Positions 11,986 through 26,847 are shown, counted from the stretch's first letter. The stretch: 64,000 nt of DNA from Paraphysoderma sedebokerense (GCA_025602915.1 JAHLJZ010000022.1:248001-312000), one strand, 5' to 3'. Made by a program: numbers and translations. The notes: generated from the letters alone by a model not told the origin.

Positions 11986-12298
11986 ACGACAAAGAGGGGT
12001 TTTCTCAGCTCTACCTTCGTTTCAATGTTTAAAAAACAAGGGCATGAAGTTGGGATTACGGTGATTGCGATTTGTGACTTTACGGCATAACTGAATTAGC
12101 AATCGAATAAGTATTTATCATATCCAGTTTTGCTTGAAAACGGTTGACCTATTATATTTCGAACTTCGCTTTATTGTTTATAATTGTTATCTCAGCCATT
12201 TTTGTATATATTCCAACTAGAAGCAATATTAAACCTTGCACTTTGTTATTTACCGAACTCATCGACAAACTCCCTCTCGTGTATCCGTGAGTTGTCGT
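11986..12298. other. Convergent 3' intergenic region
   Basis: The 313 bases lie between the stops of the telobox gene and ALG8, which are transcribed toward each other. The stretch is AT-rich with AATAAG/AATATT-type signals fitting two overlapping 3' ends. No coding sequence is seen. Confidence 0.6.
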
Positions 12299-14674
<2,376 letters not shown>

Positions 14675-15867
14675 ACCATGCCCGTTAGTAAAGTTATCTT
14701 AGTCCAATTAAAAAACAACATTATCATGAACAGCTTCAAATCTCTATGGAAGACGCCAATAGAAATATATCATGGATGTTGGCTAATTTCTGCCCTTCTC
14801 GGGTGCCACTGTGAATTCGTACCCTAAATCAAACCCACTCAATTTGCCGAAAAACATCGGTTCGGATAACAGAAAGTCTAAGAGATACTTCAAACTCCGC
14901 AATTCCACGATTACTTACTTAGTTTCCGTACTCTATTATCGTAAGGACGTTTTCAAATTTCAATGATTTATATGTTAGATGTTCGAAGCGCACATTAGTA
15001 GGATGTTTAACGGCTAAGAAATGCCGCTAAGAAATCGCGAACGAATATCTCTTCATCCACCCCATGTAGCATCAAATCTTAAAGTTCTATCACTCGGTCC
15101 ATAAGATTTCAGGCACTATTTTTACTAATCGTCAACAGTACTATCGTCCCACCTATGTCGCCTCTTGTACGGACTACGGTATCAGTTTACAATCCTTACT
15201 GTCTTAGCGTCTGAATTCTAATCCTTATCCGAAGACCAATTCGCAATAAGCAGAATAACGCTAGCCATTGCGGAAATTACGATATGATGGAAAGCTTTCA
15301 ATATCCCGAATACAGATCTTCTGGGCACTTATTCAGCAACTGTCTCAGGGGCCATAGCTGCGTACAAGGGGCTAGAGTTGCTCTCAGCTTCGTCTTGATT
15401 ACTTTTATCTTCTATTCACACTTTTGATTATGAGAATGGATTAGATCTTCAATCGTAAGAAATGTTTAACGTCTATTATCTCTATATTTCACAGTTTTGG
15501 GTATCATCAGTTTACAGTGGTATCGTTATGTCCGCATCTCTATGTACAACCAAGACTTTCCTGGTAGCTTTGGCCACAAAATTGGATTTAATCCTTTGGT
15601 TAAACCCGACAAAGCAAGAATAAAAGCGAATAGGCAGCAAATAAGCAGAACAGTATGTGTGTTGGTTAAGGAGTTAATCTTATATGTTCACACCTTTTGG
15701 CTGAGTCAATTAACATTAACGTGCTTCAAAACATCGAAAAGCACATTATGGCTTAAATTTTGGAGCGACCACGGCTAATAACTAATCATTCATAGAAACG
15801 AATTAGAGTGAACATTTGTGAGTAACCGCATCCTATAATAGGCGAGCTTTTAAAATGCCAAAAGAAT
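14675..15867. other. Intergenic stretch without supported gene
   Basis: About 1.2 kb between the ALG8 5' end and the 3' end of the next membrane gene. A plus-strand frame at 15497-15778 has no recognisable motif or splice partner. Nothing else is seen. Confidence 0.5.
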
Positions 15868-17592
15868 TCAAAAGAACTGTACCATGTCCCCAAGTACGTG
15901 GATGCCTATTAAAAAATTTATTCGAATGATTAGTGGATCATCGGCCATATTGAAAATATATTCGCGCCATAAATTGATTTTGTAGATTCTCTTAACTAAT
16001 GTCCAGATAGCAATGTTTGTTATACATTCGAACCCCACAATAGCAACACTTATCTGCATTGCAACGCCGAGGGATTCATTGCTAATGTTGGATTCGCTAA
16101 ATACCGGGTAAAATTTTGAATTAGGCCCCGAACGAATCATGAATGTCCAGCAAACAAATGAAAGCATGGTAATCAATTGCGTGCGAACAGTTTCGCCGTA
16201 TTCCAAGGCGATTGAGCGAATATGAATCTGATAATGGTGAGCAACTGCTTTTTCGTAGTAATTGCTGACGGAATGAACTTGATTTGAGGCAATTAAAGCT
16301 AAATTGTTGACAGAATCGTTTCGCGCGAGATCGGGATGAACGAAAAAGAAGTACCGCTTGGAACACCATATTAAGATTTTCAGGAGCGAAAGAAGACCTG
16401 AATTTAAACAGAATGAGTTAACTTCTTCTAAACGCTGCACAAATTAATAATTAAGAGTTACCGCTTATGTTGATAACGGCAACAACCGAAATTTCCGTCA
16501 ATGATTTAGCGAGGATCTATTAAGGCATTACATGGATGAAATAGTATGAAGCTTCGTTAATTTCGGCCTGCTTAAAAGCACATTTGCGTGAGAAGGGAAT
16601 AAATGATGACATACATAGTTCCGATAGAAGACATTAGACGTAATGTGAGTAAAGGTATAAACAACGTGAATCAAATCACTCCGCTTGGCGTATTTTTGGA
16701 CAACGAAAGTACCGACATGCTTCATAACAATAACAATCCAGAAGTTGAACGCTGAGATAGCAATGACATCAAAAAGAAATGTATGGGGAGCCGTCTCGAA
16801 ATAAAAGTAACTGAATATCTGTGCTTGAAAATACGTTGATAAGATCAACGCTATCGCGATGATCCACGAAAGAAAACCTTTAAAAGATAGAACTTCTTTT
16901 GTATTCGGATGCTTTGATATTGCAAAAACTTCGGTGTATTGATATTCAACTTTCGTCGGTCGAAAATCTGTATACACATCCGGATCATTCGGTTTCGAGG
17001 ACAGTCGCATCGTCTTCGTAACACTCCTAAAATGAACAATACACCACCCTACATACATTGCAGACGCAACGACCGGAATTATCGGCCAAAAGAGCTTGGA
17101 TGTCCTTAGCCCTATAACCCAAGTCAAAACGGAACTTCGCTCGTGTTCTTCCAAAGATCTAGAAACCTCGTAGGCAATTCCCGGGATTCCGCCTAACACG
17201 AAGTTCGCAACGACAAATGACGACACACAGACAAAGTAATCTTTCCATCTGTCACAGCAGAATCCACTTGTATAGATATACATCGCTGCGTAGCATAAAT
17301 GCGACGCACACAGCATATAGATTAATGAATAATAGCCAAGGAAGAACCAGTAATTCAAATATTGGTTGTCAGGTATTGGTTCGGTGAGAAGAGGGATACA
17401 CGCCCATAGTAAGACAACTCCTATCTCTGCTGATGAAAGTATTATTAGCAGTGAAACCGGATATTTCAACAACGTTGAGCCGAGCTTCCTATTCACGGCC
17501 TCGATTTTCAGTTTCAAGTCGGAGGCGACAATTGGAGTTGATTGCTGTTGTCCGCCGTTATCAAATGACGGATGTGTTAAATTTGGTTCCAT
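15868..17592 (-). CDS. Orphan multi-spanning membrane protein, family member 1
   Basis: I do not recognise this family. From MEPNLTHPSFDNGG the protein has about ten hydrophobic segments, including PVSLLIILSSAEIGVVLLWA, YWFFLGYYSLIYMLCASHLC, FVVANFVLGGIPGIAYEV, FLSWIIAIALILSTYFQAQI, FDVIAISAFNFWIVIVMKHV and PLIIRINFLIGIHVLGDMV. A CC pair precedes RWKDY after helix 2. Three exons join in phase: the first ends at NVFYRNY with a GTATGT donor, the small second is ILAKSLTEISVVAVINIS, and the third begins GLLSLLKILIWC and ends at TGA 15870..15868. Length is about 525 residues. The open frame extends upstream to 17757, but the paralogue starts near the same place as MEPN. It is about 45-50% identical by eye to its neighbour, so the pair arose by tandem duplication. 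Confidence 0.75.
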
Positions 17593-18287
17593 ACCTTGAA
17601 CAGGACGTATATAAAACTGTGACGATATGCCGTACACAGTGCAGTGAGTGCGCTGTGCGATGGACGGATGTATCGCCATCAAAAAAAAATGCACATCATA
17701 CACGAAATCCGAAATTGCTCGCAAGGGCCTCGATGAGAAAGGGCGATCTTGTATCACATGTTGTTATTTATGCATTTGCATCGTAAAATACGGAGAATTC
17801 ATAAATGAAATTAGTCAAACATTTATTTAAGGTTATTACGGGCGCAACATAAAATAATTTAAACTTCAAAGGAGGCTTGCAAAAAAGAGTTCGCCTTTTT
17901 CGGTCCCCAACTCTGTCATATTTGAAAATTCAATCAATTGCAACTTAGCTTCAACCGATAACGATGATACAATATTTAGATAAAACAGATTAGTAATATG
18001 AAACTAATTGGGATAGATTCTTGATTGCCTTTATTTTTGACAGATATGTACAAAACATGTGAGTTTCATCGCTCTCGGCAAATTGCAGAAACAGATATAG
18101 TAGGAAAGTCGGCGAAAGTCTTTAACTTTGTCCGAGCAATATATAGCCGGCCGAAGAAGCCTAACCGGAGCATTAAATAACAGAAAAAAACTACATTATG
18201 TGAAGAAAGTTAATGCGACAACAGCTATCAACTATTTAATGAAATTAATCTTTGTCAGAATGATGGTTGTAAAAATTTGTAAGTGAA
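17593..18287. other. Intergenic between membrane paralogues 1 and 2
   Basis: About 700 bases holding the promoter of member 1 and the 3' flank of member 2. An AT-rich stretch with ATATATAG occurs near 18140. No coding feature is supported. Confidence 0.5.
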
Positions 18288-19994
18288 TCAAAACAATACC
18301 ATGTCCCCAAGAACGTGAATACCCGTGAGAGAACTAACCCAAACAATCAGTGGGTTGTCAACCAAGTTTTGAATATATTCGGACCATAAGTTAATTTTGT
18401 AGATTTTCCGAACCAATAACCAAATGACCACGTTTGTGAGGCATTCAAATCCCAAGATTCCAGCGCTTAAAAGCAATGCTAAATGGAGTGTCTCATTGTC
18501 AATGCTCGCTTCGCTGAAAACAGGATAAAATATTGCATTCGGACCCGATCGAATCATAAAGGTCCAACAAAAAAATGCAATCATCGTGACTATCTGAACG
18601 CGAATGGTTTCACCATAATCCAAAGCAATTGAACGGATATGTAATTTATACAATTCTCCCTCAATGTTTTTTCTCTTGTTGCTTCCGACAACAACGGTAC
18701 TTGAATTGTCTACTGAGTCGCGCAGTTCTGGATACACAAAGTGTAGGTAACGTGTGGAACACGAAATAAGGATTTTTGCAAGCGATACTATGCCTTAAGA
18801 ATATAAAGAGTCAATTAAGATAATTAGTTATCATTGATTTAATGCATGTGAAAGCTTGAACGTGACATGTTACCGCTTATGTTGACAACTGCAATAACCG
18901 AAGATCCTTCCAATGATTTCGCGAGAATCTAACAGATTGAATATAATTGTATAAAACAAAGAGAATGGCCGATCTGTCAGTATTCAAATTCTAAATGATA
19001 CCCTAGGGAAATTTTTACGTACTAAATTTCGATAAAAGACATTACTCGTGAATTGAGTAAAGGTATAAACGAAATGAAAGATATCAGGCCGCCCAGTGTA
19101 TTTTGAGACGATGAAAGCGGCGATATGTTTCATTCCAATGCTGATCCAGACATTGAAAGCGGAAACAGAAACAACATCCACTATGAATGTATGGGGAGCA
19201 GTGGCGAAGTACAAGTAACTGAATAGTTGTCCCTGATAATATGTGGATAATATTACCACTATCACCATGATCCAAGAGAAGTATCCTCTGAATGTTATAG
19301 GTTGGTCTGCTTTCTTCATTGCATTTTGTACAGAGCCTGACTTAGTTCGATATTCTTGCTTCGAAGGATAATCTGTATGTAGTTCTGGCACTGGCGGGTT
19401 CAAGGACGGAGATGTCTTTTGAACGACTTTTCTACACTGAATGGCGCACCATATCACATATAATAGAGAACCAACCACTGCCAGCAATGGCCAATATATT
19501 TTCGAACTTCCCAAGTCCCGTAACCATACCAGGGCGGCATTTCGATGAGGACCCTCTTTACCTCTTAACAATTCGTGGGCTATTCCTGGAACTCCGCCTA
19601 CTACGAAGTTGGCGATTGTAAAGGACGCAACGCAGACATAGTAATCCTTCAGGCTATTGCAACAAAAATTGCGAGTATATATGTAAAGCGCCGCATAGCA
19701 TAAATTTGCCGTACAAAGCATATAAATGAACGAATAGTAACCAAGGAAGAACCAATAATCTAAGTAGTTGCTATCCGGTGCTGGCTTCGTAAGTAGAGGT
19801 ATGCAGGCCCATAGCAACACTACTGCAATGTCAACTGATGCAAGGAAGGTTAAAACGGAAAGCGGATACTTTTTAAGAGCCGAGGCAAGCTTGACGTTCA
19901 AAGTCTCGACTTGTCTCTTCAGGTCAGAAGTACTGCCCAGGTTTGGCTGGTTGGGAGCCACCACGTCAGCAGAGTCGGGAATATTCAATCTCAT
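18288..19994 (-). CDS. Orphan multi-spanning membrane protein, family member 2
   Basis: Tandem paralogue of the gene at 15868-17592 with the same three-exon plan. From MRLNIPDSADVVAPNQPN the shared landmarks are VDIAVVLLWACIPLLTKP, YWFFLGYYSFIYMLCTANLC, FVVGGVPGIAHELL, FRGYFSWIMVIVVILSTYYQ, FIVDVVSVSAFNVWISIGMK, NVFYRNL before a GTACGT donor, the small exon ILAKSLEGSSVIAVVNIS, and a third exon from GIVSLAKILISC to TGIHVLGDMVLF before TGA. LHIRSIALDYGETIR and FMIRSGPNAIFYPVFSEA are almost unchanged between the paralogues, marking the likely functional core. No catalytic or transporter signature is visible. The open frame continues upstream to 20234, but conservation starts near 19994. Confidence 0.75.
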
Positions 19995-20413
19995 AGCTCT
20001 CGTAACCGACAATATTTCAAAAGGTGCTTTGCGAGGTCTCTTTATAGAGTATCGGGAGAGTAGGAATGGTGCAATATAGATGAAAGCTGATTCTTTGGAC
20101 AGACATGACGGCTTAACTACAGACGAGTGCAAGCCCGCGCGAACTGCGCGAACGCGTGCTTGGAAGTTGGAGGTGCTTGGGAGAACGTTTTGTGATGTGG
20201 ATATGTATATTGATTCAAAGTCGTTGCATATCATATGAAAATGGTGTTATATATTATATATTGCTACAATTCCCATTTATGCATTCCAATAGTTCGGGGT
20301 CTGAACGCGAGACGAAAATAAAACTAAGCTTTGCTCTTGAATCTTAAAGAAACAACGGCTATCAGCTGAGTATGAAGAAAGACAGCATGTGGGCATTAAA
20401 ATTCTTGTGAGCT

Positions 20414-21145
20414 TCAAGAGAAGAACATAAATTTCCGCACCATATCGCCTAATATGTGAATTCCGATTAACGAATTCATCCAGATAATTGTTGGATTGCC
20501 GGATAAACTCAAGATATATTCATTCCATAAATTTACTTTATAAATTCTTTTCACCATCACCCACATAAGAAGATTTTTGAAACATTCATATGCTAATATA
20601 CCAAAGCTCAGGATCATTGCAAGATGGAGCAGGTCATCGTTGACGTGTGATTCATTGAATACTGGATAGAATGAGGAATGAGGTGGTTGAGAGTTATTCA
20701 TACCCTTCCAAATTTCGGATACAATACCTAAAATCACTCCTAGTACAAGATGCACTGCAACGAAGGATGCAAAACATATGAGGAAATCCTTCCACCTGTT
20801 GCAACAGTAATCTCCTGTGTATATATATACCGCGGCAAAACATAAGATACATGCGCCAATTGCATAAATGAAAAAGTAACCGAGATATGACCAGTAATTG
20901 AGGAATTCCGAATGAGGCGGAGATTCAGTTACGAAAGGAGTGCAAGCCCATATTAATACTAGCCCTATTTCTATTAAAGAAATTGCAGTTATCAAAGATA
21001 CTGGGTATTTAGATAGTATTGCCGCAATGCGACTGTTCACTCCTTTAATTTGTAATTGCAGCGAGGTAGTGCTCTTGAATTTTGACTTGGGTTTGATTCC
21101 ATTGCGCGGTGAGACATTTGTTGGTTTCATCGCTTTCCCTAGCAA
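20414..21145 (-). CDS. Shortened orphan membrane protein, family member 3
   Basis: A single open frame of 243 residues beginning MLGKAMKPTNVSPRNGIKPK. Its first half matches the start of members 1 and 2 (YPVSLITAISLIEIGLVLIW, YWSYLGYFFIYAIGACILCF, CCNRWKDFLICFASFVAVHL, LGVILGIVSEIW). It then jumps at about residue 155 directly to the C-terminal part (SSFYPVFNESHVNDDLLHLA, VMVKRIYKVNLWNEYI, IWMNSLIGIHILGDMV). About 270 residues and both introns of the full members are missing, with the frame kept. It could be a processed or internally deleted paralogue with five or six helices. Its N-terminal 103 codons are also the 5' piece copied at the duplication junction (25,870-26,178). Confidence 0.7.
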   Translation of the reverse strand: MLGKAMKPTNVSPRNGIKPKSKFKSTTSLQLQIKGVNSRIAAILSKYPVSLITAISLIEIGLVLIWACTPFVTESPPHSEFLNYWSYLGYFFIYAIGACILCFAAVYIYTGDYCCNRWKDFLICFASFVAVHLVLGVILGIVSEIWKGMNNSQPPHSSFYPVFNESHVNDDLLHLAMILSFGILAYECFKNLLMWVMVKRIYKVNLWNEYILSLSGNPTIIWMNSLIGIHILGDMVRKFMFFS

Positions 21146-21814
21146 ATAATGTAACGACTGCCGTGCATTATCTGTCTTTAATATTTGAATAGTAGCTGGA
21201 TATAGTCAATTTCTCTACCTTGGAAACTACAGACACATGAATGCCCAGTAGGGCCAGGTTCATCTTGATCACATCCTGATCAGCCGTTTTGGCTGTCAGG
21301 TGATACATATCCGAATTGCCAATTGCAGCTTGAGCAGGGCGATGGAGACATGGGGGTGATCATTATGTATGATTTGTCACTTGAAGCTCTCGTTTACGGA
21401 ATTCCTATTTTCCTAATCGCAAGAGTGCACATGTTATGTTTCATTTGATCAATATTACAATGATTTAATCATTTTTTATTAAGTTGCAGGCTCATGCAAG
21501 CCATATCATATATACCAATAAAACTAGCTGACATAGTTCAATTTACAAGTTTCAACATTGTGCCTGACCTTTTGAATGCATGAATCTCAATCGCATCATT
21601 AGGACATAATTTGCAGCCAGAAACCGGATATTAAGATATCTTTTATATATAATACAGGTATTAGAATAACTTGAATAACAATATTTGTGTTTTGTTTCAA
21701 AATGAACGAAAAACACCCAGTTTTCACTATATCAATACCAGACTTTAAAACCGTCCTCTAAAACATTAACTGTACTATTCCGAGCAACACCCAGTTCCAC
21801 TAATTACAATTATT
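21146..21814. other. Intergenic: member 3 promoter and USP 3' flank
   Basis: About 670 AT-rich bases, duplicated exactly at 26179-26847. No coding feature is supported. Confidence 0.5.
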
Positions 21815-22734
21815 CTAGGCCGATGTACCAGTAGGTGCCTCCACAGTAATATCCATAGGTTGAACGACGATGTCATCCTTGTTTATTGTCTTTTCTTTTT
21901 TCTTGCCAAACTTTTCCTTCAATTTGTCCAAAAACGATTGTTTGACAGATGACCAATCTACATGGGAGCGGACCGATGGGGTGAAACTGACCACAGAGTA
22001 TGTTGTGGCAGCAGTGGAAGTACGACGTAAGGATAAATCTTCAGGTTGTAATGTAGCATGGGCAGGGGCCAAGGATGGCGAAGCAATAGGTTTTTGTTTC
22101 TGAACCTTAGGTTTCTTGACCACAACTGTGGGCACTTGAGCGTTGGCAGTGATGTATGAGGAGACGGAACCGAGGAGGGAGCTATTTTAGTGTTCAAATT
22201 AAAAGTTAAATCGCTATTCAGAAGTTCAACATAACAGAAACCTTTAAACGAAACTAACCTGAATTTGCCTAAACCTCGCGCACCGACCAAAATACAATCG
22301 GCCTTCACTCTATCAGCCAAATCAAGCAAAACGTCTCTAGGGTCTCCTTTCAAGAGAAACTGCTGGGAAGAGATTTGTCTCGTAGCCAAAACCTTAGCAA
22401 ACACTTGCTGAACACCAACGATTTCGGATTTCCGGATTTTCATGGCATTTCGGACTTTATCTTCGTTCAAGAATGCTTTGACGGCAAACGCCATGTCGTT
22501 TTCTTCGTTCAAAACTGTGGCAATGACGGCATGATCAGCACCTTCTCTGAGAAAGTTGTCCAGGGACCATTGGAGCAGCCAGTCAGAAGATTCAGAGTCG
22601 TCGTATGCAATCAAAACAACCCTGCGCTGGTTGAGGGGGAGGCCTTCGATGTGGCCAACGGGGAGCTGGGAGAGGGCGTTGACGTCGGAGAGGGTGTCGT
22701 ATTCGGCCATATGAGCTGCAGATGTATCGTGCAT
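21815..22734 (-). CDS. Universal stress protein (UspA fold), copy 1
   Basis: USP proteins are small cytoplasmic, often ATP-binding, stress-linked proteins. The first exon carries NQRRVVLIAYDDSESSDWLL (beta strand plus acidic loop), DHAVIATVLNEEND, LKGDPRDVLLDLADRVKADC and ILVGARGLGKF. An intron with GTTAGT donor leads to SSLLGSVSSYITANAQVPTV and VVK. The G-x2-G-x9-G[ST] ATP-loop pattern is satisfied across this splice (GARGLG...GSVS). The C-terminus is an extra basic, Ser/Lys-rich tail (KEKFGKKKEKTINKDD) before TAG... ending at 21815. The likely start is MHDTSAAH (22734) or MAEYDT (22710). It is duplicated without visible change at 26848-27767. Confidence 0.88.
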
Positions 22735-24185
22735 GTGTTAAGATGAGAATGCTATTAGCTATAAGTATATCAGAAGAGCTGAGATGGGGAATTTCGAGGG
22801 AACGGCCCGGCCATTTAAATAAGTGGAAACCGGATCCGCGGCAAAAAAAAAAAGAGGAATCGCCACGTTGTCGCACCGTTGTCATTATTCCTCGCAATGA
22901 CTCGAAAATGTGTGATTTCTTCTGCCATGCTTATAATGAGGAATTCAATATTATCGGGTGATATGTGAAAGATAGACGCATTTCCGCAGACATTGGCATT
23001 TGGCAACTGGCCGCATCTAGTGTCCATTGTGCGCTGTATACGGTACATGGTTTGAATGAATTCCGATGTCGGTCATAAAGCAAGAGTCATAATAGATAGT
23101 CTACCGCAATAGAGTTACCTAGCATTCATCATGACTCTTCAGGAATAACAATAATAATGCCAGTCCCTTCGATAATTCCCGAATTCAATGTATGTTCCCA
23201 AAGGTTGTATCGGTATTCTGATTGACAATTCTTTAGCTCAATTCCGAAAATCAAGTTTCACCGCGGTCAAGTACTTGTCAAGTCCCTAATGCTGCTAATA
23301 GATATCCCAAGAGGAGACTATTCATTAGACGTGATAATAATAATCCATGATTCAAGTATCCCGCATCTGAACTTTTAAAAGTAACTCAACCGTGTACTAG
23401 ACGCAGATGGAATCAAATGATTAATTTATTTACATCGTCTTATTTATTTCCCGTATTTCTTTTTAGTTCTCAATGCTTTTCTTAATCAACTATAGTACAA
23501 AACAATAAATACATCAAATAACATTCCCAAGAACTCAAATATCATATTGTATACTATTTTCCTTCTTTTTTTTCTTCGCCCATATCAACGACAAAAAATT
23601 GATAAATGCTCCAAAACTCCGACAACAAAGAAAGAACAAGGCCAAAACAGAAAAGCTAAAAATGAGAAATAGAACTCAAAAAACGCTTGCCTAAAATATA
23701 CTACAATGAAAAGTCTTGAAATTGAACAATTTTATGACACAACTCACTACGAGTTGCGCTCAAACTTATTTCAAAACCCTACATTTCGCTTTTTGCATTT
23801 AAAGTAACATATATTTAATCGGATGTACAATGACCGAGATTGCTAATGGGTACTCATAATGGATAATTAGAATGGGGTGATATCGAATGAGTTACTAAGG
23901 TTCCCGAGGTGAGGAATGAGAAGTTCTAGTCAGGGAAATGTTCCAGAACTGAGACCTAGAAGAAGCCCGAGCGAAAAAAATGTTAATGTAAAGTACGGTT
24001 CCACTGCCTTTGCTAAGCAAAAGAGTGGAAAGAGACTAGCTATAAAATACAAACCTCAGAATACTATCTTATTCATTCTAATTTCTGTTCAAAGCGGAAC
24101 GACTGGGAGAGGAACCGATTTCGGTCTATAAGTAGAGGCAACAAGGTTATTCTTCCGTTCAAGCGCAGCCAGAAATTGAATATAT
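22735..24185. other. Intergenic: USP promoter and long CCCH 3' flank
   Basis: About 1.45 kb, duplicated at 27768-29218. The part near 22760-22860 is GC-richer, with an A11 run and ATTTAAAT, and is probably the USP promoter. The rest is AT-rich, with several AATAAA signals near 23500 that fit a 3' UTR. Small frames in it have no coding support. Confidence 0.5.
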
Positions 24186-26178
24186 TCATATCCATACTTT
24201 TTGAGTCACACCAGCAGGTGATTCACCCCTCTCGTTTAATGACAAAGTCAACAAAGACGTCACAGTACCAGAGAGGTCGTTTTTGTTTGGCGAATTCCCG
24301 GTTTCAATTCCACCATCGATCGTGGCTTCAATACTGCTCTCATTTAAAGGCTCCATATAGAATGGCGCACCTTCGTCGTCAATCAAATAACTGGGATTAT
24401 CCAACTTTTCAGAATGATTTGAGACCAACTGTTCTTGAGCATTGTTGAAGGGTTGAACGATTTGGAGATGACCATTGAACGGTAGATTATTGAACGAAGA
24501 CTGAGGTACCGAAGAAGATAATCTCCCATTCATTGGGTTGAAAGTCTGCATACGGGGCTCATTATTGCTGGCGCCAAATAGAGATCTAGACGGGCTAGAG
24601 TTCGGATTGGGTGAAAACCAGTCATGCTCAACTGGGGGACTCCGGCCCATTAATCCATTTCCATCTCCGCTACCGGCAAGTCGCATCAGGTCACTTTGAA
24701 TGCTATATCTTCTCCGCTCCGCGGGAGTCAATAACTCATTCAAGGATGAAGGCAAAATTTGATGCTCCTCATTATCATTGTCATCATCGTTAGTCAAATC
24801 AAAAGACCGTCGTGCATCCTGTTCAGGAATGGATGACAGTTTTCGAGTGGGAGATTGCGAGGTTAGGTGAGATGAGCTTTTTTCATCGTATGACATTGAT
24901 AGAAATACGGAGTTAAAGTTGGAATTGGTGGTTGTAGTACGTTGATGCGACTGACTGTAAGTATGGGGTACCCGTTGCTGTGATTGTTCGTATGGTATAT
25001 TGGTTTCTGAATGTAACATCCATATGGATTTCAACGAAGACGGATTGCCATTCCAGGATGAAGCATATTGGTTATATTGTCTAGCTGACTCGGATTGAAG
25101 AGAGGAAGAGAAGGCGCTGTCGCTTCGAAGACTTTCAGAGAGATACGAATCTGAAGAGGGGGAATGGGAGCTATGCGACGCTGCAGTAACAGGATTCGAT
25201 AGTAATCTTTTACGGGGAGGTGCCGCATTTTGTCTTATTGGTATTGCCATTGTTACAGATCCAGCTGTGGAAGACATGGATAAATTACTTGATTTTCGAC
25301 CATTTTTGGTTGGAACGGTATGAGCCTGCAGGATACGGCATTGTTTAGTTAACACCCGTATGTAGCTAAAAGTAGGAAAAAACCGCAGTAAACACACCAA
25401 AGCACACTTGCTTCCAAATTTACAACTTCCTTTGAGATAGTATTTGCAAATGGCTGGATCAACGATTGCTTCCAAACTGTGAGAAAACGAGCAATTGGAT
25501 CCTAACATCAGATACGGGTCGTTATAATTTGGTTCAACAATCGGTTACACACATACAAAAGATAAATAATGCCTACCGGCTGTACAGGCGCCGCTCTTAA
25601 AGAATTTGCAAGGAATATGTTGAGTCGGGGAAGCTACGGAGGGTATGATTAATAAGGCACTCGCTTGACAAATTAAGGGGGAATATATCCGCTGCTCCCT
25701 CACCTCTAGAAATGGCATTTCCAGGTCGAAGCTGATTTATTTGTGGAGATTTGATTCCATTTTTGGCTGTACGGCCATTATCGTCGGCAGTTTCTACAGA
25801 CTGGGGAACTGGGGCTACGATACTCAATAGCTGGTGAGAGAATCTCGACACGTTTGGATCGGATAGCTGAAAACATAAGATACATGCGCCAATTGCATAA
25901 ATGAAAAAGTAACCGAGATATGACCAGTAATTGAGGAATTCCGAATGAGGCGGAGATTCAGTTACGAAAGGAGTGCAAGCCCATATTAATACTAGCCCTA
26001 TTTCTATTAAAGAAATTGCAGTTATCAAAGATACTGGGTATTTAGATAGTATTGCCGCAATGCGACTGTTCACTCCTTTAATTTGTAATTGCAGCGAGGT
26101 AGTGCTCTTGAATTTTGACTTGGGTTTGATTCCATTGCGCGGTGAGACATTTGTTGGTTTCATCGCTTTCCCTAGCAA
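24186..26178 (-). CDS. Chimeric gene: membrane member 3 N-terminus fused to CCCH protein
   Basis: Starting at ATG 26178, the first 103 codons equal those of membrane member 3 (MLGKAMKPTN... to GACILCF, two hydrophobic segments). At the repeat junction (25870/25869) the frame runs without a stop into QLSDPNVSRFSHQLLSI, the CCCH protein minus its first eight or so residues. It then continues through the same splice sites as the intact copy: PCKFFKSGACTAGSNCSFSH and CKYYLKGSCKFGSKCALVH fingers, a Ser-rich body, and the end VTQKVWI. Promoter and start come from the membrane gene. If expressed it would tether an RNA-binding-type zinc-finger protein to membrane. Whether it is transcribed is unknown, and a false join in assembly must be excluded. 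Confidence 0.7.
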
Positions 26179-26847
26179 ATAATGTAACGACTGCCGTGCA
26201 TTATCTGTCTTTAATATTTGAATAGTAGCTGGATATAGTCAATTTCTCTACCTTGGAAACTACAGACACATGAATGCCCAGTAGGGCCAGGTTCATCTTG
26301 ATCACATCCTGATCAGCCGTTTTGGCTGTCAGGTGATACATATCCGAATTGCCAATTGCAGCTTGAGCAGGGCGATGGAGACATGGGGGTGATCATTATG
26401 TATGATTTGTCACTTGAAGCTCTCGTTTACGGAATTCCTATTTTCCTAATCGCAAGAGTGCACATGTTATGTTTCATTTGATCAATATTACAATGATTTA
26501 ATCATTTTTTATTAAGTTGCAGGCTCATGCAAGCCATATCATATATACCAATAAAACTAGCTGACATAGTTCAATTTACAAGTTTCAACATTGTGCCTGA
26601 CCTTTTGAATGCATGAATCTCAATCGCATCATTAGGACATAATTTGCAGCCAGAAACCGGATATTAAGATATCTTTTATATATAATACAGGTATTAGAAT
26701 AACTTGAATAACAATATTTGTGTTTTGTTTCAAAATGAACGAAAAACACCCAGTTTTCACTATATCAATACCAGACTTTAAAACCGTCCTCTAAAACATT
26801 AACTGTACTATTCCGAGCAACACCCAGTTCCACTAATTACAATTATT
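26179..26847. other. Duplicated intergenic region
   Basis: Exact-looking copy of 21146-21814. Here it serves as the upstream region of the chimeric gene. Confidence 0.6.

Larger units (their letters stand above)
20837..25869. repeat. Tandem duplication, copy 1 of a 5,033-bp unit
   Basis: Copy 1 of a direct tandem repeat. Every open frame and all text compared recur 5,033 bases later without any shift, and I found no mismatch. It starts at AAAACATAAGATACATGCGC inside the coding region of membrane member 3 and ends inside exon 1 of the CCCH gene. The join shares only a two-base AA microhomology. Confidence 0.95.

Noticed and set aside
15497-15778. 93-residue plus-strand frame between ALG8 and membrane member 1
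   Set aside because: Composition is not gene-like and no homologous motif or splice sites flank it.
16528-17757. N-terminal extension of membrane member 1 beyond MEPN
   Set aside because: The 55 extra residues have no counterpart in the paralogue and lie in what is probably the promoter or 5' UTR.
17433-17786. Plus-strand frames antisense to membrane member 1
   Set aside because: Shadow of the conserved minus-strand coding sequence; no splice partner or motif.
22375-22746. 123-residue plus-strand frame antisense to the universal stress protein gene
   Set aside because: It overlaps the USP exon on the other strand, has no motif, and is explained by codon bias of the real gene.
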